Below, piece by piece: positions 15,709-23,019 of a DNA stretch of 35,111 bases. The notes under the pieces were generated by a model that did no database searches, had not been told where the DNA came from, and worked only from the letters and a program-made list of their open reading frames with translations. The stretch is taken from positions 1 through 35,111 of the forward strand of contig UBXG01000018.1 in the NCBI GenBank assembly GCA_900469475.1, given 5' to 3'. Numbering within the stretch: the stretch's first letter is position 1; the number at the start of each line of letters is the position of its first letter. This stretch comes from Hyphomicrobiales bacterium (GTDB taxonomy: Bacteria; Pseudomonadota; Alphaproteobacteria; Rhizobiales; Rhizobiaceae). Both the position numbers and the translations under genes were made by a program.

Positions 15709-15987
15709 CTACGACTTGAGAGCGCGCAAGCAAACAGGTATCGCCAAGGGGCGAAATCGTGTTCGTTCAACGTGTCCGTCGAACTTTCGATCAGCGATGT
15801 CGTTCACGGTCGAACCAGCACTTCTCATCAGCAATGCGCCGAGAGTAAAGACGATCAAGTGTCGAAGCTCGGTAATCCCGTGCGACGCTTGGACGAGCGC
15901 CGCCCAGCAAGGGAACAGTGTGAGCCATATTCCTACTGGACGGTCTAGCCGTGCAAGCCTTGTGTAGTGTCGCCATGCCTTAGGCAA
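15709..15987 (-). pseudogene. UbiA-type prenyltransferase, N-terminal fragment
   Basis: The minus strand encodes about 85 residues resembling the start of 4-hydroxybenzoate polyprenyltransferase: RLARLDRPVGIWLTLFPCW, then LIVFTLGALLMRSAGS, TVNDIADRKFD and VERTRFRPLA. The prenyl-diphosphate motif NDIxDRxxD is recognisable. The family is about 290-320 residues long, but here similarity ends just after RPLA and the frame stops. The first codon is TTG. The C-terminal two thirds are missing, so this is a truncated copy, with no role expected beyond the scar. Confidence 0.75.
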
Positions 15988-16124
15988 ACGCTGATCTACC
16001 CAGTCTCCTTTTTAATATCGCTGAGGTCTGGTCGGCTTAATGTGTTCATCTTGGTATTCCACGACTACGTTGAGATGCACGATAGAGACTTTTGCTGACC
16101 CTGCAACCGGCGCTAACAAACCAA

Positions 16125-16256
16125 TCATTCGACGGGTGCGCGATTGCGTCTGACGACGTCGCTGACGGTGTTCTTGCTGATCCCGAGATCGCGTGCGATC
16201 CAGCGATAGCTGCGTCCTTCAGCAATAAGGGGTCGTTTGCGGGAGGGGGCGAAAGA
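16125..16256 (-). pseudogene. C-terminal tail of a serine recombinase (resolvase type)
   Basis: A 43-codon stretch between two stops reads SRKRPLIAEGRSY and then RWIARDLGISKNTVSDVV before RRNRAPVE and a TGA at 16125-16127. EGRSYRWIARDLGIS plus KNTV is the helix-turn-helix that ends many resolvases and invertases. The catalytic domain is absent upstream. This is a relic of a mobile element. Confidence 0.6.
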
Positions 16257-16441
16257 CTACCTTAAGCGATCAGGCGGCTTACACTAGCGACCATGACAAC
16301 CTTCATACGATAGGGATTTTTGGCGGGTTTCGCGACACAACAGCCGTTGGATAGTCTCCCTGTGACGGCAAAGTGCGACCCAAGTCGGCCATTGCTTGTC
16401 AAGGGCGCAAAGGTCCGCAGTGGCTGATATCTCGGGTCGTT

Positions 16442-16563
16442 CTACTCGAACCGGTCAGCCGCCAGAAATCCGTCGGAAAAGCGGATCACGGCGAACGAAT
16501 TGATGGTAGAGGGCTGCCCCCGACCGTGTCGACCGCTTCCTTGATCTGGTCGGCCTCAAAATC
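16442..16563 (-). pseudogene. Frameshifted coding remnant of unknown family
   Basis: Two protein-like pieces lie in adjacent frames: DFEADQIKEAVDTVGG and then FAVIRFSDGFLAADRFE followed by TAG at 16442-16444. The change of frame falls near the run of five C (five G on the coding strand) at about 16516-16520. I do not recognise the protein. It may be the last part of a gene whose front was lost when the adjoining hairpin or the catabolic cluster arrived. Confidence 0.3.
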
Positions 16564-16565
16564 CC

Positions 16566-16602
16566 CATGCCTCCAACCCAGTTCTCAAGGGTTGGAGGCA
16601 TG
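16566..16602 (-). terminator. Perfect 14-bp hairpin downstream of the HpaB-type gene
   Basis: CATGCCTCCAACCC (16566-16579) pairs without mismatch to GGGTTGGAGGCATG (16589-16602) around nine bases. It is 58 bases beyond the stop of the monooxygenase gene. On that strand it is followed by GGGGATTTTG, so the U-tract is short. It is the strongest inverted repeat I found here; a terminator is the simplest role, a mobile-element end is the alternative. Confidence 0.5.
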
Positions 16603-16659
16603 CGACAAGTATTTGGAACTGCGGTAAGGCGAAGCCGAACCAAGCTTGCCATGGAACCA

Positions 16660-18237
16660 CTAGGCAGCCTGGACTGTACCCCGGCCGACCAGGCTAATGT
16701 CATCCGGATTTATCAAATCAGAACCCGTCCATCCGGACAGGTCATATTCGCTCATGCAGTCTTTCACCAAGGACTGCATGGACTCGAGATCGCCGGTTAC
16801 CGTCGCCGCCCCTAAGGTCTCGATCCTGAGGTTTTCATAGTTGCCAGCGTAATTGCGCTCATAGAGCTCATGGCGACCGCCGAACTCCGTGCCGATGGCA
16901 TCCCATAGAAGCTTCAGGAGCTTGACGCGGTCGAGCGCGGCATAGCCGTTCGAGCCACGGACGAAGCGGTCGAGGTAAGGACGGATAGCCTCACTTTCGA
17001 AATCGGCAGCACTCGACGGCAGATAGATGAGGCCGCTCGCGACGTGACGCTCGATCAACTCCTTGATGCGCGGATACGCCATCGGCGCCAGCACGCGATA
17101 GGCAAGACCGGCATTGAGGTTCGGCAGGTTGTAGCCCTCGGTTCCCTGCCACGGAACGGGCGACTTCACCATCGCATCACCCAGTGCATGAAATGTGTTG
17201 CGCCACGCGATGACCTCGCCGACGCCGGCCTGCACGCCGCGAAAATCCTTCGAACCCGTTGCTTCGACAGCCATAGAGAAGAGGCCTGCGATGAAGTCGA
17301 GCTTCACCGACAGACGCGTAAGGCCATGCAGCGTGAAGCGCGGGACGAAGCCCGATGCCGGGAAGAACTGGTTGATCTTGTCGACGTCTCCATAGATGAA
17401 GATGTTCTCCCAGGGCACCAGGACCTTGTCGAAGACGAGGATGGAGTCGTTCTCGTCCATACGGCTCGAAAGCGGGTAGTCAAACGGCGATCCGGTCGCG
17501 GCCGCGTTGAACTCGTATGACGAGCGGGCAATGAGCTTGATGCCTGGCGAGTCCATCGGCGCGGTAAAGATCAGCGCGAAGGACTTGTCCTTGATCGGGA
17601 TGCCGTAGTGGGCGATGAAATTGTAGTGCGTGAGGGCGGAGCCGGTCGCGACAACCTTGGCTCCCGAGACGATGAGCCCCTTGTCCGTTTCCTTCTCCAC
17701 ATGCATGAAGACGTCGCGAACCTCCTCGATCGGGCGGTCACGGTCGATCGGCGGATTGACGATAGCGTGATTCCAATAGTCGAGCCGTTGCTGCGTGCGG
17801 GCGTACCAGGCATGCGCATTCTGGGCGTATTCGCCGTAGAAGTCGGAATTCGCACCCAGCGTTCCGAGGAACGAGGCCTTGTAGTCCGGGGACCGGCCCA
17901 TCCAGCCGTAGGAGACCTTCTGCAGCTCGGCAATAGCGTCTCGTGACTTGATGAGGTCTTCGCTCGTTTTGGAGCCGAGAAAGAAGGGATGCGTCAACTT
18001 GCCCGACCCTGTGTCGGTCAGCACGCCGATTTCCTGCTTCTTTTCATGGAAGCGATCGTACCAGCGCGCCACCATGCGCGCGGAATTCCGAAATGCCGGA
18101 TGCTCGGTGACGTTCTTGACGCGCTCACCATAGATGTAGATCTCGCGGCCGTCCTGAATGCTCTCCAGGAACTCCGAACCGGTGTAGGCGTCGGTCGAGT
18201 TTGCGTTCTCCTCGGACGCGATAGCCAGATTGTGCAT
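16660..18237 (-). CDS. FADH2-dependent aromatic monooxygenase, HpaB family
   Basis: Oxygenase component of a two-component system, 525 residues, the usual size of 4-hydroxyphenylacetate 3-monooxygenase relatives. Recognisable stretches are SFLGTLGANSDFYGEYAQNA, VSGAKVVATGSALTHYNF, DENDSILVFDKVLVPWENIF and GGRHELYERNYAGN. Such enzymes hydroxylate a phenol next to its OH, often with loss of a substituent. GGAGGAGTGA ahead of the ATG at 18237 sets the start, so the longer upstream frame is not used. It is divergent from an operon with FAD synthetase, flavin reductase and a ring-cleaving dioxygenase, which should supply its cofactor and consume its product. Substrate unknown; a resorcinol-, phenol- or chlorophenol-like compound fits. 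Confidence 0.93.
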   Translation of the reverse strand: MHNLAIASEENANSTDAYTGSEFLESIQDGREIYIYGERVKNVTEHPAFRNSARMVARWYDRFHEKKQEIGVLTDTGSGKLTHPFFLGSKTSEDLIKSRDAIAELQKVSYGWMGRSPDYKASFLGTLGANSDFYGEYAQNAHAWYARTQQRLDYWNHAIVNPPIDRDRPIEEVRDVFMHVEKETDKGLIVSGAKVVATGSALTHYNFIAHYGIPIKDKSFALIFTAPMDSPGIKLIARSSYEFNAAATGSPFDYPLSSRMDENDSILVFDKVLVPWENIFIYGDVDKINQFFPASGFVPRFTLHGLTRLSVKLDFIAGLFSMAVEATGSKDFRGVQAGVGEVIAWRNTFHALGDAMVKSPVPWQGTEGYNLPNLNAGLAYRVLAPMAYPRIKELIERHVASGLIYLPSSAADFESEAIRPYLDRFVRGSNGYAALDRVKLLKLLWDAIGTEFGGRHELYERNYAGNYENLRIETLGAATVTGDLESMQSLVKDCMSEYDLSGWTGSDLINPDDISLVGRGTVQAA

Positions 18238-18351
18238 GTCGTTCACTCCTCCATTTTGGCCGGGTGGGCTGCGTGCCGGCGCTTTGATCCGAAAGGGCAC
18301 TCCTTCCCTTTCCGAGAAAGAGAACTATGCGCTTAAAGGGAGCGATTGATA

Positions 18352-18367
18352 GGTATCATGCGATACC
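18352..18367. promoter_or_regulatory. Dyad in the divergent promoter region of the aromatic cluster
   Basis: GGTATC (18352-18357) and GATACC (18362-18367) are perfect complements around ATGC, midway between the divergent starts at 18237 and 18461. It is the best operator candidate for the LysR protein encoded at 23020, which belongs to the catechol-pathway type. The 223-base gap shows no gene. Confidence 0.45.
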
Positions 18368-18460
18368 GCTTCAGGCATCGCAGAGCATGCCGTCAGGCGC
18401 TAGATATACTCATCGATGGCGCTGGAGAAGGCGCTACGGCTGGGAACATGGGAGGAGACC

Positions 18461-19066
18461 ATGGATCATCACCCCCGCATTCATGTGCAGATTCAAGATG
18501 AGACAGAATTGACGCTTTGCGGATCGGCCCTGACGATCGGAGCCTTCGACGGGGTTCATGGTGGCCATCAGGCGTTGATCCGGTCAGCTGTGCTAAATGC
18601 GCAAAGTCTCGGCGTTCCCTCTGTCGTCTACACATTCGATCCACCTCCCAAGGCTCTGCTGTGCGGTGCCCGCCCCCTCACTTCGATCGATGAGAAAATC
18701 GAGCGGATAAGCGCCCTCGGCCCCGATCACATCGTCGTCGCCCGTTTCGACGCGTCCTATCGGGCCCGCACAGCAAATGATTTCATTCGCGAAATTGGTC
18801 GGATTTCGCCGCGGGTCATTTGGCTCGGCTCGGATTTTCACTTCGGTTCCTGCAAGAAGGGAAACCCGGCGTTGCTCGGCAGCCACTTCGATACTCGCAT
18901 CCTTCCGGCCGTATGCTGCGAGTCTGGAGAGGTCGTATCGAGCACCCGGATTCGAGCCCTTAGGGCCGCAGGACGCTTCCTGGAGGCGGAACGACTGGAA
19001 GGATGGTCGGAGCTTCCGCCGTTTCGAGGATCCAATGACAATGGAGGGCACCATGCGACTGCTTGA
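18461..19066 (+). CDS. Stand-alone FAD synthetase (adenylyltransferase domain of RibF)
   Basis: Makes FAD from FMN and ATP, if active. At 201 residues it has only the N-terminal domain of bifunctional RibF: GAFDGVHGGH at 27-36 carries the nucleotidyl-transferase HxGH, VYTFDPPPKALL follows near 57, and the late motif SSTRIR at 160-165 is intact. The C-terminal riboflavin-kinase domain (about 120 residues in normal RibF) is absent. GGGAGGAGACC just ahead of the ATG at 18461 decides the start. The gene overlaps the flavin reductase by 14 bases and faces the FADH2-using monooxygenase, which points to a dedicated cofactor supply. FMN would have to come from the housekeeping enzyme. Confidence 0.88.
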   Translation: MDHHPRIHVQIQDETELTLCGSALTIGAFDGVHGGHQALIRSAVLNAQSLGVPSVVYTFDPPPKALLCGARPLTSIDEKIERISALGPDHIVVARFDASYRARTANDFIREIGRISPRVIWLGSDFHFGSCKKGNPALLGSHFDTRILPAVCCESGEVVSSTRIRALRAAGRFLEAERLEGWSELPPFRGSNDNGGHHATA

Positions 19067-19577
19067 TCCCCGCACGTTTCGCGACGCCTGTGGTGTCTTC
19101 GCGACCGGTGTGAACATCATCACGACCCACTGCGACGGCCACGATCACGGCATGACCGCGAACGCGTTCATGTCGATTTCTCTCGATCCGCCACTGATTG
19201 CCATCTCAATCGCCGAGAAGGCTCGAATGCTGGAGAAGATCCAAAAATCGGGCCGCTTCGCCGTCAGCGTTCTTGCGTCCGGCATGGACGCCGTGGCCTG
19301 GCATTTCGCAGGCAAGCCAAACGCTGACCTGCATGATCTGTTCGACACTCTCGATGACCTTCCAGTGATCCGCGGCGCGATCGTCACGTTCTCGGCCATC
19401 GTCCACGACGAAATCCTCGCCGGCGATCACACGATTTTCGTGGGCCATGTTCAGTCGCTCGCGGGAAGCGGAGGCGACGAACCACTGCTTTTCTTCAAAG
19501 GCAAATTCGGCGCCATGGAAAATACGCGAAAGACTATGGCTGGCCTGCTGCAGGTCGAGACCGGGTTTATGTGGTGA
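19053..19577 (+). CDS. NAD(P)H:flavin reductase, HpaC type
   Basis: Reductase component of the monooxygenase, 174 residues. The family pattern is plain: FRDACGVFATGVNIITT, GMTANAFMSISLDPPLIAISI, SGRFAVSVLASGM and GDHTIFVGHVQSL. It lacks the extra C-terminal domain of the reductase encoded at 11133. The frame is open far upstream inside the FAD synthetase gene, but GGAGGGCACC before the ATG at 19053 fixes the start. Its place between FAD synthetase and dioxygenase suggests a chain from FMN to FAD to FADH2 to hydroxylated product. Confidence 0.93.
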   Translation: MRLLDPRTFRDACGVFATGVNIITTHCDGHDHGMTANAFMSISLDPPLIAISIAEKARMLEKIQKSGRFAVSVLASGMDAVAWHFAGKPNADLHDLFDTLDDLPVIRGAIVTFSAIVHDEILAGDHTIFVGHVQSLAGSGGDEPLLFFKGKFGAMENTRKTMAGLLQVETGFMW

Positions 19578-19615
19578 GGATGAACCGCATACTTACAGTT
19601 TGCAAGGAGGAGAAA

Positions 19616-20485
19616 ATGCGAAACGTAACCCAGCAAAACATCTCGGATGTTGTAATCGCCGCGCTGTCTTCGGATATCCCGGCCCGAAACCGTGAGATTC
19701 TTAAGAGCCTCATCCGTCATATCCACGGCTTCTGCATCGAAGCGAAGATCACCCACGCGGAGCTGATTGAAGTCTGTCAATTCCTCGTCCGCGCCGGACA
19801 CATCTCTGATGATGCTCGCAACGAGTTCATTCTGCTTTCCGACATCCTGGGCGTCGAAGTTCTGGTCGACATGCTCGACCACACCGTGACGGATGGTGAG
19901 AGCGAATCTACTGTCCTCGGGCCGTTCTATCGAGACAACCCGCCGGTTTTGCCGAAAGGCGCCTCCATTGTTCAGAAGAGCTTCGAAGGCTCCGAGACCG
20001 TGCGTGTCCGCGGAACCGTGCGCGATACCGCCGGGCGTCCGGTTGAGGGCGTGACGATCGACGTTTGGGAGGATGCTCCGAACGGGCTTTATGAACAGCA
20101 GGATCCTGAGCAGCCCGACTACAATCTTCGCGGCCGCTTCTTGACCGACGAAAGAGGCGAATACGAATTCGTCGGCATTCGGCCGGTTCCTTATCCGATC
20201 CCCTATGATGGAGCCGCCGGAGAGCTGCTGAACTATATGGGCCACCACCCGTGGCGGCCAGGCCATATCCACTTCATGCTCAAGAAGGATGGCTATCAAA
20301 GCCTCGTCTCGCAGATCTATGACGCTGACACCCAGTATCTCGACAACGACTCGGTGTTCGCAGTCAAGAAAAGCCTCATCGGCAAGATGGACAAGGCCCC
20401 AGCCGATGCAGATACCGACCTTGTCATGGAATTCGATTTCAAGCTCAAGCCGGCCGCGGGCGCTATCGCTGTCGCCGCCGAGTAA
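19616..20485 (+). CDS. Intradiol ring-cleavage dioxygenase, hydroxyquinol/catechol 1,2-dioxygenase type
   Basis: Non-haem Fe(III) enzyme of 289 residues that opens a catechol or hydroxyquinol ring between its hydroxyls. The N-terminal dimer domain is present (residues 1-100). Iron ligands visible: Tyr159 in GLYEQQD, Tyr193 in PVPYPIP, and His217 and His219 in HPWRPGHIHF. LGPFYRDNPP at 101-110 and YNLRGRF near 169 are family marks; the YNLRGRF and YPIP stretches look closer to hydroxyquinol enzymes than to simple catechol enzymes. AAGGAGG precedes the ATG at 19616. The next gene is a cycloisomerase, which fits a catechol-type product better, so the true substrate is open. Confidence 0.9.
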   Translation: MRNVTQQNISDVVIAALSSDIPARNREILKSLIRHIHGFCIEAKITHAELIEVCQFLVRAGHISDDARNEFILLSDILGVEVLVDMLDHTVTDGESESTVLGPFYRDNPPVLPKGASIVQKSFEGSETVRVRGTVRDTAGRPVEGVTIDVWEDAPNGLYEQQDPEQPDYNLRGRFLTDERGEYEFVGIRPVPYPIPYDGAAGELLNYMGHHPWRPGHIHFMLKKDGYQSLVSQIYDADTQYLDNDSVFAVKKSLIGKMDKAPADADTDLVMEFDFKLKPAAGAIAVAAE

Positions 20486-20558
20486 TCACCAAACAAGCAC
20501 TCAAGCATCGATCCGCCGAGACATGTCTCAGCGGATCAGCTCGAAAGGCAATAGGAAA

Positions 20559-21746
20559 ATGCCCCTCGCCAGCGCTGAACCAGCCTCAATTCCGGACCAC
20601 TCTGCGGTCAACGCCCGGGACATACGGGTTCGCTCCATTGTGGCGACCATTCTCGAGGCTCCTACCGTTCGGCGGCACAAGCTTTCGAATACGGAGATTG
20701 CCCACCAGGGATTCGTCCTCGTGCGGGTTCGCCTTGAGAACGGCGTCACGGGCATCGGCGAGGCATCCACGCTCGGCGGGCCACGTTGGGCTGAGGAGAG
20801 CGTGGAGTCGATACAGGCGGTCATCGAAAACTATCTCGCCCCCGCACTCGCCGATCAGGATGCCATGCTGTTCGAGGCCAATGCGGTGCGCATGTCAAAG
20901 GCGGCGACGCGCAATTTCGCTGCGAAGGCGGCCGTTGAGTCGGCACTGTTCGATGCCGTCGGACGCACGCTCGGCCTGCCCGCCAGTGCATTGCTCGGCG
21001 GGCAGGTCCGCGACAGAATCGGCGTGATCTGGGCGCTTGCCTCCGGCGATGCCGGGCAGGAACTGGAAGAAGCACGCGAGAAGCTACGTCTGCGTCAGCA
21101 CAGGGACTTCAAGATCAAACTCGGCTTCAACACGCCGGATGCCGATGTCAAGCGACTGCAACACTTGCGCGGCGGCTTGGGCGACGACGTGAGGCTGATC
21201 GTCGATGTCAATCAAGCGTGGACGGAAGCTCTGTGCATCAGGCTCTTTCCGGCGCTCGAGGAACTTGGCGTGGCGCTGATCGAGCAACCGGTTCCGGCAT
21301 CCCAACGCGATGCCATGGCGCGCGTCGCTTCCCGAACCCGCATCCCGCTTCTCATCGACGAGGCGGCGTTCACCAACACGGAACTGGCGAGCGTCGCCTC
21401 GCAGGCCTGCGGAAGCGTTTATTCCCTCAAGCTGGTGAAAAGCGGCGGGCTCCTTGAGCTCAAGCGAGCGGCCGGCATCGCGCAGGCATTCGGCATCGAG
21501 CTTTACGGCGGATGCCTGCTGGAAAGCAGCATCGGCGCAGCAGCGCACATGGCTGTGTTTTCGACGCTTCCCAGGCTCGAATGGGGAAGCGAGCACTTCG
21601 GTCCCCGTATTCTCGTGGACGATCTGGTCGCGGAGCCGCTGGTCTTCGAGGAGTTCGAGATCCATGTGCCGACTGGTCCAGGCCTCGGCGTGACCCTCGA
21701 CGAAGACAAGGTGCGCTTCATGACGCGCAAGGCAGGAAGCCAATGA
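20559..21746 (+). CDS. Muconate/chloromuconate cycloisomerase-type enzyme (enolase superfamily)
   Basis: Enolase-superfamily enzyme, 395 residues. The muconate lactonising pattern is visible: Lys185 and Lys187 in FKIKLG, metal-binding Asp216 in LIVDVNQ, Glu242 in LIEQP and Asp267 in LLIDEAAF, plus the second-lysine motif SLKLVKSGG at 289-297. It would turn a cis,cis-muconate from the dioxygenase into a lactone. I start at the ATG at 20559, which follows AATAGGAAA; an in-frame ATG at 20523 would add 12 residues. It ends in a four-base overlap with the SCP2-like gene. Mandelate-racemase-type activity is an alternative. Confidence 0.9.
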   Translation: MPLASAEPASIPDHSAVNARDIRVRSIVATILEAPTVRRHKLSNTEIAHQGFVLVRVRLENGVTGIGEASTLGGPRWAEESVESIQAVIENYLAPALADQDAMLFEANAVRMSKAATRNFAAKAAVESALFDAVGRTLGLPASALLGGQVRDRIGVIWALASGDAGQELEEAREKLRLRQHRDFKIKLGFNTPDADVKRLQHLRGGLGDDVRLIVDVNQAWTEALCIRLFPALEELGVALIEQPVPASQRDAMARVASRTRIPLLIDEAAFTNTELASVASQACGSVYSLKLVKSGGLLELKRAAGIAQAFGIELYGGCLLESSIGAAAHMAVFSTLPRLEWGSEHFGPRILVDDLVAEPLVFEEFEIHVPTGPGLGVTLDEDKVRFMTRKAGSQ

Positions 21747-22144
21747 CACCGGAAATGCCGTACGCACTCCATCGGTTCAAACTCGAAGACATGGCGGAGA
21801 GGCTCAACGCCATCCCTCATCTCCTGCGCCTCGGGCGCCTGTTCAACGAGACCGTGCTGCTCGAAATAGACCGGGATGAATTCTACCTCACCTTCGAGAA
21901 GGGCCGCGTGGTTGAGATCAAGGAAGGTCCGAGCAAGAAGCTGCCGTGGCGCTTCGCGCTCAGGGTCAAAGGTGAGGCGCTGGACAAATTCTGGCACCCG
22001 CTGCCAGAGCCTGGGTACCATGACATCTTCGGCCTCGTGAAATATGGGCACGGCCGCATCGACGGAGACATTCTGACTCTCGTGAAGAACCTGCGCTATT
22101 TCAAGGAATTCATGGCACTGGGCCGACGGGAGGAACGCCCATGA
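21743..22144 (+). CDS. SCP2-like small protein in the aromatic operon
   Basis: Protein of 133 residues that I only tentatively place in the SCP2 sterol-carrier fold: FNETVLLEIDRDEFYLTFEKGRVVEI, then LRVKGEALDKFWHP and GHGRIDGDILTLVKNLRYFKEFM. No catalytic motif is seen. It overlaps both neighbours by four bases (21743-21746 and 22141-22144), so it is translated with them. It takes the position where a muconolactone isomerase gene often stands in ortho-cleavage operons, but it does not look like that 90-residue enzyme. Binding a hydrophobic intermediate is possible. Function not known. Confidence 0.7.
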   Translation: MTPEMPYALHRFKLEDMAERLNAIPHLLRLGRLFNETVLLEIDRDEFYLTFEKGRVVEIKEGPSKKLPWRFALRVKGEALDKFWHPLPEPGYHDIFGLVKYGHGRIDGDILTLVKNLRYFKEFMALGRREERP

Positions 22145-23010
22145 CATCGTCGATCGAACCGATCACCGGCCGGTATGTCCGCCTGACCGTCAATGGCACA
22201 CCATTGCGGGTTTACTTCGAGGAAGCCGGCCAGGGCCGCCCGGTTGTCTGCCTGCATACCGCCGGAGCCGATACCCGCCAATGGCGGTTCATTCTCAACG
22301 ATGAGGCGTTCACCAGTTCGCACCGCTTCCTGGCATTCGACATGCCCTGGCACGGCAAGTCCCTGCCGCCGGAAGGCTTCGAGACGGCGGAATACCTGCT
22401 GACCAGCGGAACCTACATTGAAACAGTGCTCTCGTTTTGCAGTGCGCTGGGGCTGGAGAAGCCACTGCTCGCGGGGTGCTCCATGGGAGGCCGGATCGCT
22501 CTGCAACTGGCGGCGCTGCATCCCGATCGCTTTGCCGGGTTCATCGCCATCGAGGCGTCCGATTTCCAGCCCGCTTGGTATGACATCGACTGGTTCCATC
22601 GTCCCGACGCCCACGGCGGAGAGATGGGCGCCGCCCTCGTGTCGGCCAATATTGCTCCCCAGGCGCCGTCTGTCGAACGCTGGAACACCCAGTGGATGTT
22701 CATGCAATCGGGGCCGGGTGTGTTCCGCGGCGATCTCAGTTTCTACACGAAGGATGACAGCCTCACCGGCAGGCTGGGAATGATCGACACGAAAAAAACG
22801 CCGGTACATATCATGTGCGGAGAATACGACCTGACCTGCACACCCGAGGACGCCCGCCGTACGGCGGAAGCGATTGACGGCGCCACCCTTGCCATCATGA
22901 AGGATCTTGGACATTTTCCGATGAGCGAGAACCCTTCTGCTTTCCGGCCCTATTTTGAGGAGGCGCTGGAGCGTATGAGGCACTCCAGGGCGGAGCTGGC
23001 TCATATCTGA
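22141..23010 (+). CDS. Alpha/beta hydrolase, possible (enol-)lactone hydrolase
   Basis: Hydrolase of 289 residues. The oxyanion region is VVCLHTAGADTRQW, the nucleophile is Ser114 in AGCSMGG, and likely partners are Asp230 in GEYDLTC and His258 in DLGHFPMSENP. The elbow has Cys before Ser, where many have His. Placed after a dioxygenase and a cycloisomerase it may open the lactone formed by the latter, like 3-oxoadipate enol-lactonase (PcaD) or dienelactone hydrolase, though sequence gives only the fold. It is followed 9 bases later by the LysR gene. Confidence 0.88.
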   Translation: MTSSIEPITGRYVRLTVNGTPLRVYFEEAGQGRPVVCLHTAGADTRQWRFILNDEAFTSSHRFLAFDMPWHGKSLPPEGFETAEYLLTSGTYIETVLSFCSALGLEKPLLAGCSMGGRIALQLAALHPDRFAGFIAIEASDFQPAWYDIDWFHRPDAHGGEMGAALVSANIAPQAPSVERWNTQWMFMQSGPGVFRGDLSFYTKDDSLTGRLGMIDTKKTPVHIMCGEYDLTCTPEDARRTAEAIDGATLAIMKDLGHFPMSENPSAFRPYFEEALERMRHSRAELAHI

Positions 23011-23019
23011 GGGACGATA

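Larger units (their letters stand above)
15545..16659. other. Gene-poor scar with remnants of several genes
   Basis: No intact gene is seen in about 1.1 kb. It holds a UbiA fragment (15709-15987), a serine-recombinase tail (16125-16256), a frameshifted remnant (16442-16563) and a strong hairpin (16566-16602). A 7-bp inverted repeat also occurs at 15620-15640 (AACCTCC with GGAGGTT). The plus-strand open frames in it are antisense to these remnants and are not convincing. The picture fits an old integration and deletion site between two catabolic regions. Confidence 0.6.

Noticed and set aside
15595..15948. Plus-strand frame in the scar region
   Set aside because: Antisense to the UbiA fragment; protein not family-like.
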